Shown piece after piece: positions 20,535 to 30,357 of a DNA stretch of 64,000 nucleotides. The position numbers and the translations under genes were made by a program. The stretch comes from Microbacterium sp. NIBRBAC000506063 (GTDB lineage: Bacteria > Actinomycetota > Actinomycetes > Actinomycetales > Microbacteriaceae): NCBI RefSeq assembly GCF_017968845.1, contig NZ_CP072876.1, forward strand, positions 186,001 through 250,000, read 5' to 3'. Every line of letters begins with the position of its first letter. Position 1 is the first letter of the stretch. Under the pieces are notes generated by a model, which worked only from the letters and a program-made list of their open reading frames with translations, had not been told where the DNA came from and did no database searches.

Positions 20535-22122
20535 TGAGCATCCTCGTCGTCGGCAGCGGCATCGCGGGCCTCACCGCGGCGCTGCACGCGCACGAGGCGG
20601 GCCACGAGGTCACGCTCGTGACCAAGGGGGCGCTCGGCGAGGGCTGCACGCCTCTCGCGCAGGGCGGGGTGGCCGGCATCTACGGCCCCGGCGACTCGCC
20701 GGAGAGCCATGCCGCCGACACGCTGGTCGCCGGTTCCGGGCTCTCCGATCCCGCCACCGTCGAGGTCCTCGTCGCAGAGGGCGCCACCCGCATCGCCGAG
20801 CTCATCGCTCGCGGGGTCGCCTTCGACCGCGACGCCGACGGCACCCTCCTCCTCGGCCGCGAGGCCGCGCACAGCCACGCCCGGATCGTGCATGCCGGCG
20901 GCGACCAGACGGGTGCCGCGATCTCCTCGGCGCTGATCGCGGCGGTCCGCGCCTCGGGCGTGGTGCTTCGCGAACACGCCTTCCTCAGCGACCTGCTCGT
21001 CACGGACGGGGTGGTGCACGGCATCCGCCTGCTCATCGATGGACGCGCGGAGGTCTGGGAGGCGGATGCCGTGATCCTCGCCACCGGCGGCGCCGGCCGG
21101 CTCCACGCGCGCACGACGAACCCGGATGGCGCCACGGGCGACGGCATCGCCGCGGCGCTGCGGGCGGGGCCGAGGTCGCGGATCTGGAGTTCCTGCAGTT
21201 CCATCCGACCATCCTCGCGGCCCCCGGAGCACCTTTCCTGGTCTCGGAGGCCGTGCGCGGCGAAGGCGCCGTACTGCGCGATGCCGAGGGACGCCGCTTC
21301 ATGCTCGACAAGCACCCGGACGCCGAGCTCGCTCCCCGCGACGTCGTCGCCCGCGCGATCGCCCGGAAGGCCGCGGCGCAGGGCGCGCCGGTGCTGCTGG
21401 ATGCGACCGCGCTGGGCGCGGAGCGCCTGGCCGCACGCTTCCCGGAGATCTCCCGTGTCACCCGCGAGCGCGGCTTCGACTGGGCCCGCGAGCCGATCCC
21501 GGTGACGCCCGCCGCGCACTACCTCATGGGCGGAGTCGTCACCGACCTCGACGGACGCACGTCGCTTCCGGCCCTCTTCGCCGTCGGCGAGTGCGCCCGC
21601 ACCGGCGTGCACGGCGCCAACCGCCTCGCGTCGAACTCACTGCTGGAGGCGGCCGTCTTCGGGGCGCGCGCCGCGGCGGCCCTGGGGAGTCGCCCCGACG
21701 TGGCGTCGGTCCGTGCGAACGCCCACCCCCGGTCGCCCCGCGAGGAGCGCAGCGACGAGACGAAACGTGGTGACCTTTCCGGTCAGCGCAACCGCGTTTC
21801 GACTCGCTTCGTTCGCGAGGCGACCGGAAGGGGTGCCCTCCAGCACCTCATGTGGGAGAACGTCGGCCTGCTCCGCACGGATGACGGGCTGTCTGCCGCC
21901 GTGGCGCAGCTCGACGCCTGGCAGGCGGAGGCGCGGCATCCGCTCACCGTCCGCGAGCACGAGGATGCGAACCTGCTGCTGCTCGCGGCGGCGTCCGCCC
22001 GGGCGGCCCTCGCCCGCACGGAATCGGCGGGGGCGCACTACCGCGCCCTTCACCCGGCTGCTGAGCCCGTCGAAGCACAGGGACCGACTCCTCACGAATC
22101 GCAACTGATCGGAGCCCGATGA
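20534..22122 (+). CDS. nadB: L-aspartate oxidase (one frameshift, two repeat-derived inserts)
   Basis: About 529 residues. It oxidises aspartate to iminoaspartate with FAD, the first step before NadA. The N-terminal dinucleotide fold is GSGIAGLTAALHAHE. Substrate-side blocks are GEGCTPLAQGGVAG, REAAHSHARIVHAGGD, ILATGGAGRLHARTTNP, EFLQFHPTIL and AAHYLMGGVVTDLDG. A break near 21172 is repaired by one G. Two inserts stand out: about 38 residues (HPRSPREERSDETKRGD and on) from an imperfect palindrome at 21740-21819 in the linker before the C-terminal helical domain, and the tail AAEPVEAQGPTPHE from the dispersed repeat at 22057-22087. The start overlaps nadA by one base. Confidence 0.93.
21740..21819. 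repeat. Imperfect palindrome inside nadB
   Basis: CGAGGAGCGCAGCGACGAGA at 21740-21759 and the inverted, related CGTTTCGACTCGCTTCGTTC at 21795-21814. In frame; it adds about 38 residues to NadB. Similar ERSDETKRG-type strings occur in unrelated actinobacterial proteins, which fits a mobile small repeat. Confidence 0.65.
22057..22087 (-). repeat. Dispersed repeat, copy 4 (in nadB)
   Basis: Two-base variant of the 31-base unit at 17294-17324. It encodes part of the NadB C-terminal tail. Confidence 0.82.
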
Positions 22123-22982
22123 TGCTGACTCCCGCCACCATCGACCGCGTCGTCGCGGCGGCCCTGGAAGAGGACGCGCCCTGGGGCGACATCACGAGCG
22201 AGTACCTCATCCCGGAGAACGCCACCGCCGAGGCCGAGCTCGTCGCGCGCGAGGCGGGCGTCTTCAGCGGCGGCGCGGTGTTCACCGCCGCCTTCCGGCT
22301 GACCGATCCCGCGGTGAAGGTCGATGTGCTCGCCGAGGACGGCGAGTTCTTCCGGCCGGGTGCCGTGCTCGCCGTCGTGACCGGCCCTGCCCGACCGGTG
22401 CTGACCGCCGAGCGCATCGGGCTGAACTTCGTCCAGCGCATGAGCGGGATCGCGACCCTGACGAACCTCTACGTCGCCGAGGTCGCACACACCGGCGCCC
22501 GCATCGCCGACACGCGCAAGACCACGCCGGGTCTGCGCGCCTTCGAGCGCCATGCCGTCGCGAACGGGGGCGGACACAACCACCGCTTCTCGCTGTCGGA
22601 TGCTGTGATGGCCAAGGACAACCACCTCGCCGTGCTCGCGCAGAAGGGCGTCTCGGTGACGGCGGCGCTGCAGGCCGCGATCGCGCGCCTCCCCCACACC
22701 ACGCATGTCGAGGTGGAGGTCGACCGGCTCGATCAGCTCGAGGCCGTGCTCGCCGCCGGCGTGGGCACCGTGATGCTCGACAACTTCTCTCTGGAGGATC
22801 TGCGCCGCGGCGTCGAGCAGGTCGCTGGCCGTGCGACGGTGGAGGCCTCCGGCGGCGTGACGCTCGAGACCGTCCGCGACATCGCCGAGACCGGGGTCGA
22901 CGTGATCTCGGTCGGGGCGCTGACCCACTCGGTGCGCAGCATCGACCTGGGCCTGGACGTGCGCATCACCCGGCGGGACTGA
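22119..22982 (+). CDS. nadC: Nicotinate-nucleotide pyrophosphorylase (carboxylating)
   Basis: 287 residues, intact. It converts quinolinate and PRPP to nicotinate mononucleotide. Motifs are EDAPWGDITSEYL at the N-terminus, ERIGLNFVQRMSGIATLT, the phosphate-binding ADTRKTTPGLRAFERHAVANGG, HRFSLSDAVMAKDNH and VTLETVRDIAETGVDVISVG. Two start codons lie side by side (ATG 22119 and 22122); GGAG at 22111-22114 favours the second. It overlaps the nadB stop, so it is coupled in the nrtR-nadA-nadB-nadC order. Confidence 0.95.
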   Translation: MMLTPATIDRVVAAALEEDAPWGDITSEYLIPENATAEAELVAREAGVFSGGAVFTAAFRLTDPAVKVDVLAEDGEFFRPGAVLAVVTGPARPVLTAERIGLNFVQRMSGIATLTNLYVAEVAHTGARIADTRKTTPGLRAFERHAVANGGGHNHRFSLSDAVMAKDNHLAVLAQKGVSVTAALQAAIARLPHTTHVEVEVDRLDQLEAVLAAGVGTVMLDNFSLEDLRRGVEQVAGRATVEASGGVTLETVRDIAETGVDVISVGALTHSVRSIDLGLDVRITRRD

Positions 22983-22984
22983 GC

Positions 22985-24103
22985 GTGCTCTATCTCGACA
23001 ACGCCGCGACGACCCCGGTGCGCCCGGAGGTCCTGGCGGCGATGGCACCGTTCCTCGGGCGCGCCTTCGGCAATCCCTCGAGCCACCACACCGTGGGCGA
23101 GGAGGCCCTGGCCGCGCTGGAGGATGCGCGCTCGCGCGTCGCCCGGGTGCTCGGCATGCGGGCAGGCGATGTCGTGTTCACCTCCGGAGGCACCGAGGCC
23201 AACAACCTCGCGGTCAAGGGCATCCTGCTGGCCTCCGGACGCTCGCACCTGGTCACGACGCCGGTCGAGCACGAGTCGATCCTGCGATCGGCCGACTATC
23301 TCCAGCGCCTGCACGGGGTCGCGGTCACCTATATTCCGGTCGACACATACGGTCGGGCGACACCGGATGCCGTGGCCGCCGCGCTCCGGGAGGACACCGC
23401 GCTCGTGAGCCTCGGACACGCCAACAACGAGATCGGGACGGTGCAGGACATCGCCGCGATCGCGGCGGTCACCCGGGAGGCGGGAGTGCCGCTGCATGTC
23501 GACGCCGTGCAGTCGGCGGGGTGGCTCCCGCTTACAGGGCTCGGCGCCGACGCCCTCTCGCTCGCCGGGCACAAGCTCGGCGCCCCCAAGGGCACGGGCG
23601 TGCTCGCCGTGCGCGGGCGTGTGCCGCTCGAACCCCTGTTGCACGGCGGCGGGCAGGAGCGCGGGCGCCGATCCGGCACGCAGGACGTCGCCGGCGCCGT
23701 CGGCTTCGCGGTAGCGCTCGAGCTCGCCGAGAGTGAACGCGTCGCGGCATCCGATCACCTCACCGCGGTGCGCGACCGGTTCATCGCCGGCGTGCTCGAC
23801 GCCGTCCCCCAGGCGACGCTGACCGGGCACCCGAGCGAGCGCCTGCCGGGAACGGCGAGCTTCACCTTCGCGGGCGTCAGCGGCGAGGCCGTGCTGCTGG
23901 AGCTGGAGCGGCGCGGGATCATCTCGTCGAGCGGATCGGCATGCGCCGCCGGCAGCGACGAGCCCTCGCACGTGCTCGTGGCGCTCGGCATCGCCCCCGA
24001 GATCGCCCAGACCTCGGTGCGCTTCACCTTCGGCCGCACGCCGGTGCCCGACGACCTCGCCGCACACGTCGCGGCGGCCGTCGCCGCCGTCACCGGGGTC
24101 TGA
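22985..24103 (+). CDS. Cysteine desulfurase (NifS/IscS family)
   Basis: 372 residues, intact. A PLP enzyme that takes sulfur from cysteine. The start is MLYLDNAATTPVRPEVLAAM (GTG start at 22985, two bases after the nadC stop). The PLP lysine is in SLAGHKLGAPKGTGVL, the histidine-Asp region is GVPLHVDAVQSAG, and the persulfide cysteine is in ISSSGSACAAGSDEPSH near residue 320. Because it follows nadC directly, it probably supplies sulfur for the 4Fe-4S cluster of NadA, an arrangement known from other NAD operons. It could also serve general thiolation (MnmA). Confidence 0.92.
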   Translation: MLYLDNAATTPVRPEVLAAMAPFLGRAFGNPSSHHTVGEEALAALEDARSRVARVLGMRAGDVVFTSGGTEANNLAVKGILLASGRSHLVTTPVEHESILRSADYLQRLHGVAVTYIPVDTYGRATPDAVAAALREDTALVSLGHANNEIGTVQDIAAIAAVTREAGVPLHVDAVQSAGWLPLTGLGADALSLAGHKLGAPKGTGVLAVRGRVPLEPLLHGGGQERGRRSGTQDVAGAVGFAVALELAESERVAASDHLTAVRDRFIAGVLDAVPQATLTGHPSERLPGTASFTFAGVSGEAVLLELERRGIISSSGSACAAGSDEPSHVLVALGIAPEIAQTSVRFTFGRTPVPDDLAAHVAAAVAAVTGV

Positions 24104-24121
24104 GCGCCGTAGACTCGCCCC

Positions 24122-25066
24122 ATGCCCACCGCTCCGCTCGTGACGATAATCGTGCCCGGACGCGATATCGCCGCCTTCGCGCCCGACGCGATCGCGTCCC
24201 TGCGGACGCAGACCGAGCCGCGCTGGCGGGCGATCCTGGTCGACGACGGCTCGACGGATGCCACGGGCGCGGTGTTCGCAGACGCCGCGGCATCCGATCC
24301 CCGCTTCACCGTGCTCACCCACGAGGCCTCGCGAGGCCTGGGCGCCGCCCGCAATGCCGGGCTCGCCCTCGTCGACACCCCGTTCCTGGGGTTCCTCGAC
24401 GGAGACGACGAGCTCACGCCCCGGGCCCTCGAACGGCTTCTCACCACGCTGCAGTCCAGTAGCAGCGACTTCGCCGTCGGCGCCTATGTGCGCTCGCGCC
24501 TGAACGGCGGCCGCTACGAACCCGGACGCGTCCAGCCCTGGGTGGCCGCGAGCACCGCTCCCGCGCGCCTCGGCACGACCGTCCATGCGCACCCCGCCGC
24601 ATCCGGGAACATCGTCGCCTGGTCCAAGCTCAGCCGCAGCGACTTCTGGAGGGAACGTCGCTTCCCGGAGGGCGTCGCCTACGAGGACCAGATCGTCGCG
24701 CAGGAGATGTACACGCAGGCGCGCGCCTTCGACGTGATCCCGGACGTGGTCGTGCACTGGCGCGTGCGCGAGGACGGCACCTCGATCACCCAGGGCAAGG
24801 GCAGGCTCCCCGTGCTGTGCGACTACCTCGCGGCGCTCCGGGGCGGCATCGACGTGCTGCACGAGGCGGGGGCATCGGATGCCGTGGCCGCCCGCATCGC
24901 CCTGATCCTCGCGATGGACGTGCCACCGCTGGAGGAGATCGCCGCGGCGCATCCCGACCCCGCCTACGCCCAGACCCTCGAGGCGTTCCTCCAGGACCTG
25001 CGCGCGCTCCCCGAGTCCGCCGCCGTACGCCCCGATCCCACCCTGCGCACCGCGCTCAGCTGGTGA
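24122..25066 (+). CDS. Family 2 glycosyltransferase
   Basis: 314 residues, intact. GT-A fold: VTIIVPGRDIAAFAPDAIAS at the N-terminus, nucleotide-binding VDDGSTDATG, GLGAARNAGLALVDTPF, and the metal site LGFLDGDDELTP (DxD-like). The acceptor-side catalytic region is FPEGVAYEDQIVAQEMY. Closest in plan to actinobacterial glycosyltransferases acting on cell-surface polymers; acceptor and sugar are unknown. It starts 18 bases after the desulfurase gene and is followed after 16 bases by the SDR gene, so they may be cotranscribed. Confidence 0.85.
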   Translation: MPTAPLVTIIVPGRDIAAFAPDAIASLRTQTEPRWRAILVDDGSTDATGAVFADAAASDPRFTVLTHEASRGLGAARNAGLALVDTPFLGFLDGDDELTPRALERLLTTLQSSSSDFAVGAYVRSRLNGGRYEPGRVQPWVAASTAPARLGTTVHAHPAASGNIVAWSKLSRSDFWRERRFPEGVAYEDQIVAQEMYTQARAFDVIPDVVVHWRVREDGTSITQGKGRLPVLCDYLAALRGGIDVLHEAGASDAVAARIALILAMDVPPLEEIAAAHPDPAYAQTLEAFLQDLRALPESAAVRPDPTLRTALSW

Positions 25067-25082
25067 CAGCCTCCGGAGACCC

Positions 25083-25856
25083 ATGAACGCCTATCTCGAA
25101 GAACTCTTCTCGCTCGACGGTCGCACCGCCGTGGTCACCGGCGGCAGTTCGGGCATCGGTCGCGGGATCGCCACGGCGCTCGCTCAGGCGGGCGCGCGCA
25201 CGGTCGTGCTCGCCCGCGGCGCGGACCGCGTCGGCACAACGGTCCACGAGCTGCGGGCCGTCTCCGGCGAGGCCTCCGGCGTGGTCGGCGATCTCAGTAC
25301 CCGCGAGGGCATCCGCGCCGCCGCCGAGGCGGTCTGCGAGCCCTACGGCGAGCCGGACATCCTGGTCAACTCCGCGGGCATCAACGTCCGCCCGCCCTTC
25401 GCCGAGATCACCGAAGGCGATTGGGACGCCACGATGACCGTCAACGCCCTGGCGCCCTTCCTCCTGGGGCAGCGCTTCGCGCCGCGGATGGCGGCACGCG
25501 GCTATGGGCGACTGATCCACATCAGCTCGCAGCAGGCGCACCGGGCCTTCGTCGGCAGCGGCGTCTACGGGGTCTCCAAGGGCGCCCTGGAGTCGCTCAT
25601 GCGATCGGAGGCGGAGGCCTGGGGCGGGACCGGTGTGACGAGCAACACCCTCGTGCCGGGGTTCGTGCTCACCCCGCTCAACGCGCGCCTCCAGGATGAC
25701 CCCGAGAAGGTCTCCGCCCTCGCCGCACGCACGATGATCGGGCGCAACGGGGTTCCCGGCGACTTCGCCGCGGCCGCCGTGTTCCTCGCCGGTGCCGGGT
25801 CGGCCTACGTCACGGGCCAGTCCCTCTTCGTCGACGGAGGACTCTCCGTCCACTGA
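25083..25856 (+). CDS. SDR family NAD(P)-dependent oxidoreductase
   Basis: 257 residues, intact. Classical short-chain dehydrogenase: cofactor motif VVTGGSSGIGRGIATAL, DILVNSAGINVRPPF, catalytic Ser in LIHISSQQ and YxxxK in GVYGVSKGALE. The C-terminal FVDGGLSVH is typical of FabG-like and gluconate-5-dehydrogenase-like members. The usual NNAG is NSAG here. Substrate unknown. It converges with the ABC exporter gene, 15 bases apart. Confidence 0.88.
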   Translation: MNAYLEELFSLDGRTAVVTGGSSGIGRGIATALAQAGARTVVLARGADRVGTTVHELRAVSGEASGVVGDLSTREGIRAAAEAVCEPYGEPDILVNSAGINVRPPFAEITEGDWDATMTVNALAPFLLGQRFAPRMAARGYGRLIHISSQQAHRAFVGSGVYGVSKGALESLMRSEAEAWGGTGVTSNTLVPGFVLTPLNARLQDDPEKVSALAARTMIGRNGVPGDFAAAAVFLAGAGSAYVTGQSLFVDGGLSVH

Positions 25857-25871
25857 GGCGGATGCCGCGGC

Positions 25872-27900
25872 TCACCCCTCGTCGGGATACACCCGCGCAT
25901 CGGGCCGCGGCGCGGCGAGGAAGGTCACGGCGGCGGTCATGGTCGACACCGCGTCCTCCACCGCCGAACCGGCCGGCGCCTTGTCCGCGCGGCGATCCGG
26001 CAGCGGGGCCGGCTCCTGCCCTTCCTCCATGCCCTCGATGCGCGAGGCGGCCATCTGCTGCGCGGCGAGCTCCGCGTAGAGCCCGCCCGCCGCCAGCAGC
26101 TCGGCGTGCGTGCCGGACTCGACGATCTGGCCGGCCTCGATGACGTGGATGGTGTCGGCGCCGATCACCGTCGAGAGCCGGTGGGCGATCGACAGCGTCG
26201 TGCGCCCGCGGGCCGCGGCGTCCAGCGCCTCCTGCACGACGCGCTCGGAGACGGTGTCGAGGGCGGAGGTCGCCTCGTCCAGCAGCAGTACCGGCGGATC
26301 CTTCAACAGCACCCGCGCGATCGCGATGCGCTGCTTCTCGCCGCCGGAGAGCCGGTATCCGCGCTCGCCCACGATCGTGTCGTAGCCGTCTTCGAAGCCC
26401 GCGATGATGTGGTGGATGTTCGCCGAGGTGCACGCCGCGATCATCTCCTCCTCCGTGGCCTCGGGCTTCGCGTACAGCAGGTTCTCCCGGATCGTCGCGT
26501 GGAAGAGGTAGGTCTCCTGCGACACGATGCCGACGTGGTCGATGATCGACTCCTGGGTGAGCGTGCGCACATCGGCGCCGGAGAAGAGCACCGCGCCGTC
26601 AGAGGCCTCGTACAGCCGCGGCGCGAGATACAGCACCGTGGTCTTGCCCGCACCCGAGGGGCCGACGAAGGCGACGTGCTCCCCGGGCGCGCCACGAACG
26701 ACACCCCCTGCAGGGTCGCCCGCGCCTCGGGCGAGGCGTCCGGGTACCGGAAGACGACGTCCTGGAACTCGATCTGCCCGACCGGGCCGGGCGCGTCCTG
26801 GACCGTGGCGGCATCCGGGGCGTCCTGGATCTCGGGCACCATGTCCAGGTACTCGAAGATGCGGGCGAACAGCGCCGCCGAGGTCTGCAGGTCCAGCGCG
26901 ACGCGCATGAGCCCCATGAGCGGTTGCAGCAGTCGCGCCTGCACCGTCGTGAAGGCGACGATCGTCCCCGCGGTGATCGCCCCGGCACCCCGGCGATGAG
27001 ATACCCGGAGACGAGGTAGATGACCGCGGGAACGGATGCCATGAGCACCTGCACGACGGCGAAGAAGCCCTGGCCGCTCATCGCCCGGCGCACCTGGAGC
27101 TTGACCTGGTTGCGGTTCTCCTGCTGGTAACGCGCGGACTCGGTGCGCTGCCGGTTGAACGCCTTCGAGAGCAGCATGCCCGAGACGCTCAGGGTCTCCT
27201 GCGTGATCGCGGTCAACTCGGACAGCGACTCCTGGGTCTCCCCCGCGATGCGCGCCCGCACCTGACCGACGCGGCGCTGCACGAAGATGAGGAAGGGCAT
27301 GAGCACGATCGCGATGATCGTCAGACGCCAGTCGATGAGGATCATCGCCACGAGCGAGGCGATGACGGTGACGACGTTGCCGAGGATGCTCGTGACCGTG
27401 TTCGTCAGCACGCCCGAGACGCCGCCGACGTCGTTCTGCAGACGCGATTGGATGACTCCGGTCTTCGTGCGGGTGAAGAAGCCGAGCTCCATCGCCTGCA
27501 GGTGCTCGAAGAGCTTCACACGCAGATCGCCCGTGACGCTGTTGCCGACCGTGGAGGTCAACCACGTCTGACCGACGCCGAGGATCGCCGAGAAGAGGAA
27601 GAGGCCCACCATCGCCAGCACGAGCTGAAGCAGCAGCGTGAGATCGGGCGAGCCCCCGTCGACGGGGAACAGCGCGTCGTCGAAGATGCGCTGGACGATC
27701 AGCGGCGGGATCACGGCGACGGCCGCCCCCACCATGACGATGAGACCGGTGAGGATGATGCGGCCCTTATAGGCGGAGAACAGCCCCACGACACGCTTAC
27801 CGAGGTTCTCGACCTTCGGGGCCTGTGCGTTGGCCTTCCGCTGCGCGGCCTCATCGATGCCGCGCATCCCGCGTCCGCCGCCCATTCCACCCATGCTCAT
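25872..27900 (-). CDS. ABC exporter, fused membrane and ATPase domains (two frameshifts)
   Basis: About 676 residues after joining breaks near 26985 and 26690. A Gly/Met-rich start ([12 protein letters not shown]) is followed by a six-helix membrane domain with [23 protein letters not shown] (coupling helix region) and then the ATPase. Walker A is GPSGAGKTT, the signature is [15 protein letters not shown], Walker B is [12 protein letters not shown], and the switch His is in SIAHRLSTV. This is the MsbA/MDR-type half transporter, usually a homodimer that exports lipids or drugs. The C-terminal 40 residues are polar and acidic. No partner half-transporter is next to it, so a homodimer is likely. 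Confidence 0.9.
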
Positions 27901-28095
27901 GCCCGCCAGCCTAACGACCGGTGGCATCCGTTTTCCCGGATCCGGGAATCGGACGCCGCATCCGCACGTTATGCTGTGAGGCTTGCCCTCGTGCACTCCG
28001 GTCGATGCGCGCTCTCCGATCCGCGCTGCGGTGCTCACCCCGACCACGAACCTGCCGGGCCATCCGCCGACACGACGATCCGCTGAGGAGAACCC

Positions 28096-29627
28096 ATGAC
28101 CACCGATACCGGATCGACTCCCGTTCAAGGCCGCCCCGCGGCATCCGACGCCCACCCCAGACGGGCTCGACGGGTCTCACCTCCGGCGAGACCCGCGTGA
28201 TCTGGTTGCTCCTGGCGGCCGCCTTCGTCGCGATCCTCAACGAGACGACGATGGGGATCGCGATCCCGCACCTCATCGGCGACCTCGGGATCACGGCGGA
28301 CGCCGCGCAGTGGATCACGACCGCGTTCATGCTGACCATGGCGGTGGTCATCCCGATCACGGGATTCCTGCTCAAGCGTTTCACCACGCGGCAGATCTTC
28401 ATCGCCGCGATGACGCTGTTCTCCGCCGGGACGCTCATCGCGATGCTCGCACCCGGCTTCCCCGTGCTCCTGGTCGCCCGTGTCGTACAGGCCTCGGGCA
28501 CGGCGATCATGATGCCGCTGCTGATGACGACGCTCATGACGGTCGTGCCTCCGCACGCGCGCGGGCGCATGATGGGACGCGTCAGCATCGTGATGGCGCT
28601 CGCCCCGGCGATCGGCCCGACGCTGTCCGGGCTTCTCCTGGACACGGTCGGCTGGCGCTGGATCTTCGGCGTCGTGCTGCCGATCGCCCTCTTCTCGCTC
28701 GCGGCCGGGGCGAAGTGGATCCAGAACCTCGGCGAGACGACGCATGCGCCGATCGACGTGCTCTCCGTGATCCTCTCGGCCTTCGGCTTCGGCGGGATCG
28801 TGTACGGTCTCAGCCAGATCGGCGGCGCGGCCGCGCACGGTGCTGCGGGTGCCGCGTCGGATGTCGGGAACGGCGCCGTGGTGGGCCTGATCGTCTCGCT
28901 CAGCATCGGGCTCGTGGCGCTGGGGCTGTTCCTGTGGCGGCAGGTGCTGCTGCAGCGCGTCGATGACGCCCTGCTGGATCTGCGCGTCTTCCGCTCACGC
29001 AACTTCTCGCTGTCGGTCGCGCAGCTGGCGCTCATGTCGCTGGCGTTCTTCGGTGCGATCACCGTGCTGCCGCTCTACATGCAGAACGTCCTGGAGTTCA
29101 CGGCGCTCGATGCAGGGCTGGCGGTGCTGCCCGGTTCTCTCCTCATGGGTCTGCTCGGCCCCGTGATCGGCCGCATCTACGACGCGCGCGGCACGCAGAT
29201 CCTGCTCGTGCCGGGCGCGATCATCGTGGTGGGCATGCTGTGGTTCTACACGACCTTCGGCGAGAACACCTCGATCTGGCTCGTCGCCGGAGCGCAGACG
29301 ATCCTGTCGATCGGGCTCGCCCTGTCGTTCACCCCGCTGTTCACGGCGGCGCTCGGGTCGCTCGAGCCGCGCTTCTACTCCTATGGCAGCGCGGTGGTCG
29401 GCACCGTGCAGCAGGTCGCCGGGGCCGCGGGCGTGGCCCTCATGATCACGGTGATGTCGGCGGTGCAGACCCGCGCCGAGGCCTCCGGCGCCTCCGCTCT
29501 CACGGCGGGGACCCTGGGCGCCCAGGCGGCGTTCACGATCGCGGCGGTCATCGCCATCCCGCTCATCGTCGGCGCGGTGCTGATCCGCAAGCCCGCCGAC
29601 AGCATCGGCGCGCCGCCCGCGCACTGA
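28096..29627 (+). CDS. MFS multidrug exporter, DHA2 (EmrB/QacA) type (one frameshift)
   Basis: About 510 residues. ATG at 28096 follows GAGGAG. After 20 polar residues the frame breaks at a CCCC run (about 28155) and continues as QTGSTGLTSGETRVIW. About 14 hydrophobic helices follow with the family blocks LNETTMGIAIPHLIGDL, AQWITTAFMLTMAVVIPITGFL (motif D1) and RVVQASGTAIMMPLLMTTLM (motif C region with GPTLSGLL). Long 14-helix DHA2 members export drugs or dyes by proton antiport. The DUF2087 gene 16 bases downstream may be its regulator or simply a cotranscribed neighbour. Confidence 0.9.
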
Positions 29628-29643
29628 CCCGGAAGGAGCAGCC

Positions 29644-30147
29644 ATGCCCGCATCCGATTCCGCCTGGCGTCCGGTGTTCGCCGCGCTCGCGAACGAGGCG
29701 ACCCGTCGCGTCTATGCCGAGATCGTGCTGGGGTCGGATGCCGCGGGCTCAGACCTCAGCCCGTCGCGCCGCCGGCACGCGCTGGATGCTCTCGCCAAGG
29801 CGGGACTCATCGTCGCCGAGAGCGACGGCTGGATCGTCGGCGAGGTGTTCACCGAGGTGCTCGCCTCCGCGCCGAGACCGCCGCGGCGGACGGGCGTGGA
29901 GAGATTCCTCACCGCCGAAGGCCGCATCGACCGCTATCCGGCGAACCTCGGCGAGCGCGAAGAACTACTGCGACATGTGGTCGCGCAGGCGCTCGAGCCG
30001 GGTGAGGTGCTGGACGAGGCGGAGATCAACGAGCGGCTGTCGCGCTTCAGCGACGACACCGCAGTGCTGCGGCGCTACCTCGTGGACGCCGAACTGCTCG
30101 AGAGGACGGCGTCCGGCTCGCAGTATGCGAGGGTCCGGACGCCGTAG
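29644..30147 (+). CDS. DUF2087 domain protein with winged-helix N-terminus
   Basis: 167 residues, intact. The N-terminal part (VFAALANEATRRVYAEIVLG, RRRHALDALAKAGLIV) reads like an ArsR-type winged helix. The C-terminal part (GRIDRYPANLGEREELLRHVVAQ, LEPGEVLDEAEINERLSRFSDD, LRRYLVDAELLERTASGSQY) is the DUF2087 signature. DUF2087 proteins are putative transcription regulators. It lies directly after the MFS exporter gene and before a tiny Cys-rich gene on the other strand. Confidence 0.83.
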   Translation: MPASDSAWRPVFAALANEATRRVYAEIVLGSDAAGSDLSPSRRRHALDALAKAGLIVAESDGWIVGEVFTEVLASAPRPPRRTGVERFLTAEGRIDRYPANLGEREELLRHVVAQALEPGEVLDEAEINERLSRFSDDTAVLRRYLVDAELLERTASGSQYARVRTP

Positions 30148-30160
30148 GCCGTGGCCGGGG

Positions 30161-30276
30161 TCAGCCGCAGCTGGTTCCGCCGCAGCAGCTCGCGCCCTCG
30201 GCGGGGCGAGGAGGTTCTTGTCGTCGCTGACCGGCTGGAGCGGCTGGACGGGGGTGGTCGAAGTCGAAGTCGTCAT
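30161..30276 (-). CDS. Tiny cysteine-rich peptide with CCGG..SCG tail (one frameshift)
   Basis: Reading from ATG 30276 gives a Thr/Ser/Pro-rich start (TTSTSTTPVQPLQPVSDDKN) and then LLAPP. One added G in the GCCGAG run lets it go on as EGASCCGGTSCG and stop at 30161, about 38 residues in all. Without the repair the frame runs on into the antisense of the DUF2087 gene. The compact end with three cysteines, two of them adjacent, looks like a metal- or thiol-binding tail. Function unknown. The repair is consistent with the many similar breaks in this window, but this is the least certain small gene I list. Confidence 0.45.
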
Positions 30277-30357
30277 GCCCCCATGTTACGCCTGGTCGCT
30301 GACGTACGGCGCGCAACCCCCTTTCCCGCACCGCGCATCGCGCGCAGACTCGAAGGC

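Noticed and set aside
19229..22122. A single fusion protein of nrtR-nadA-nadB suggested by a 1075-residue open frame
   Set aside because: It results from frame losses; after repair, normal stop/start overlaps appear at 19229 and 20534.
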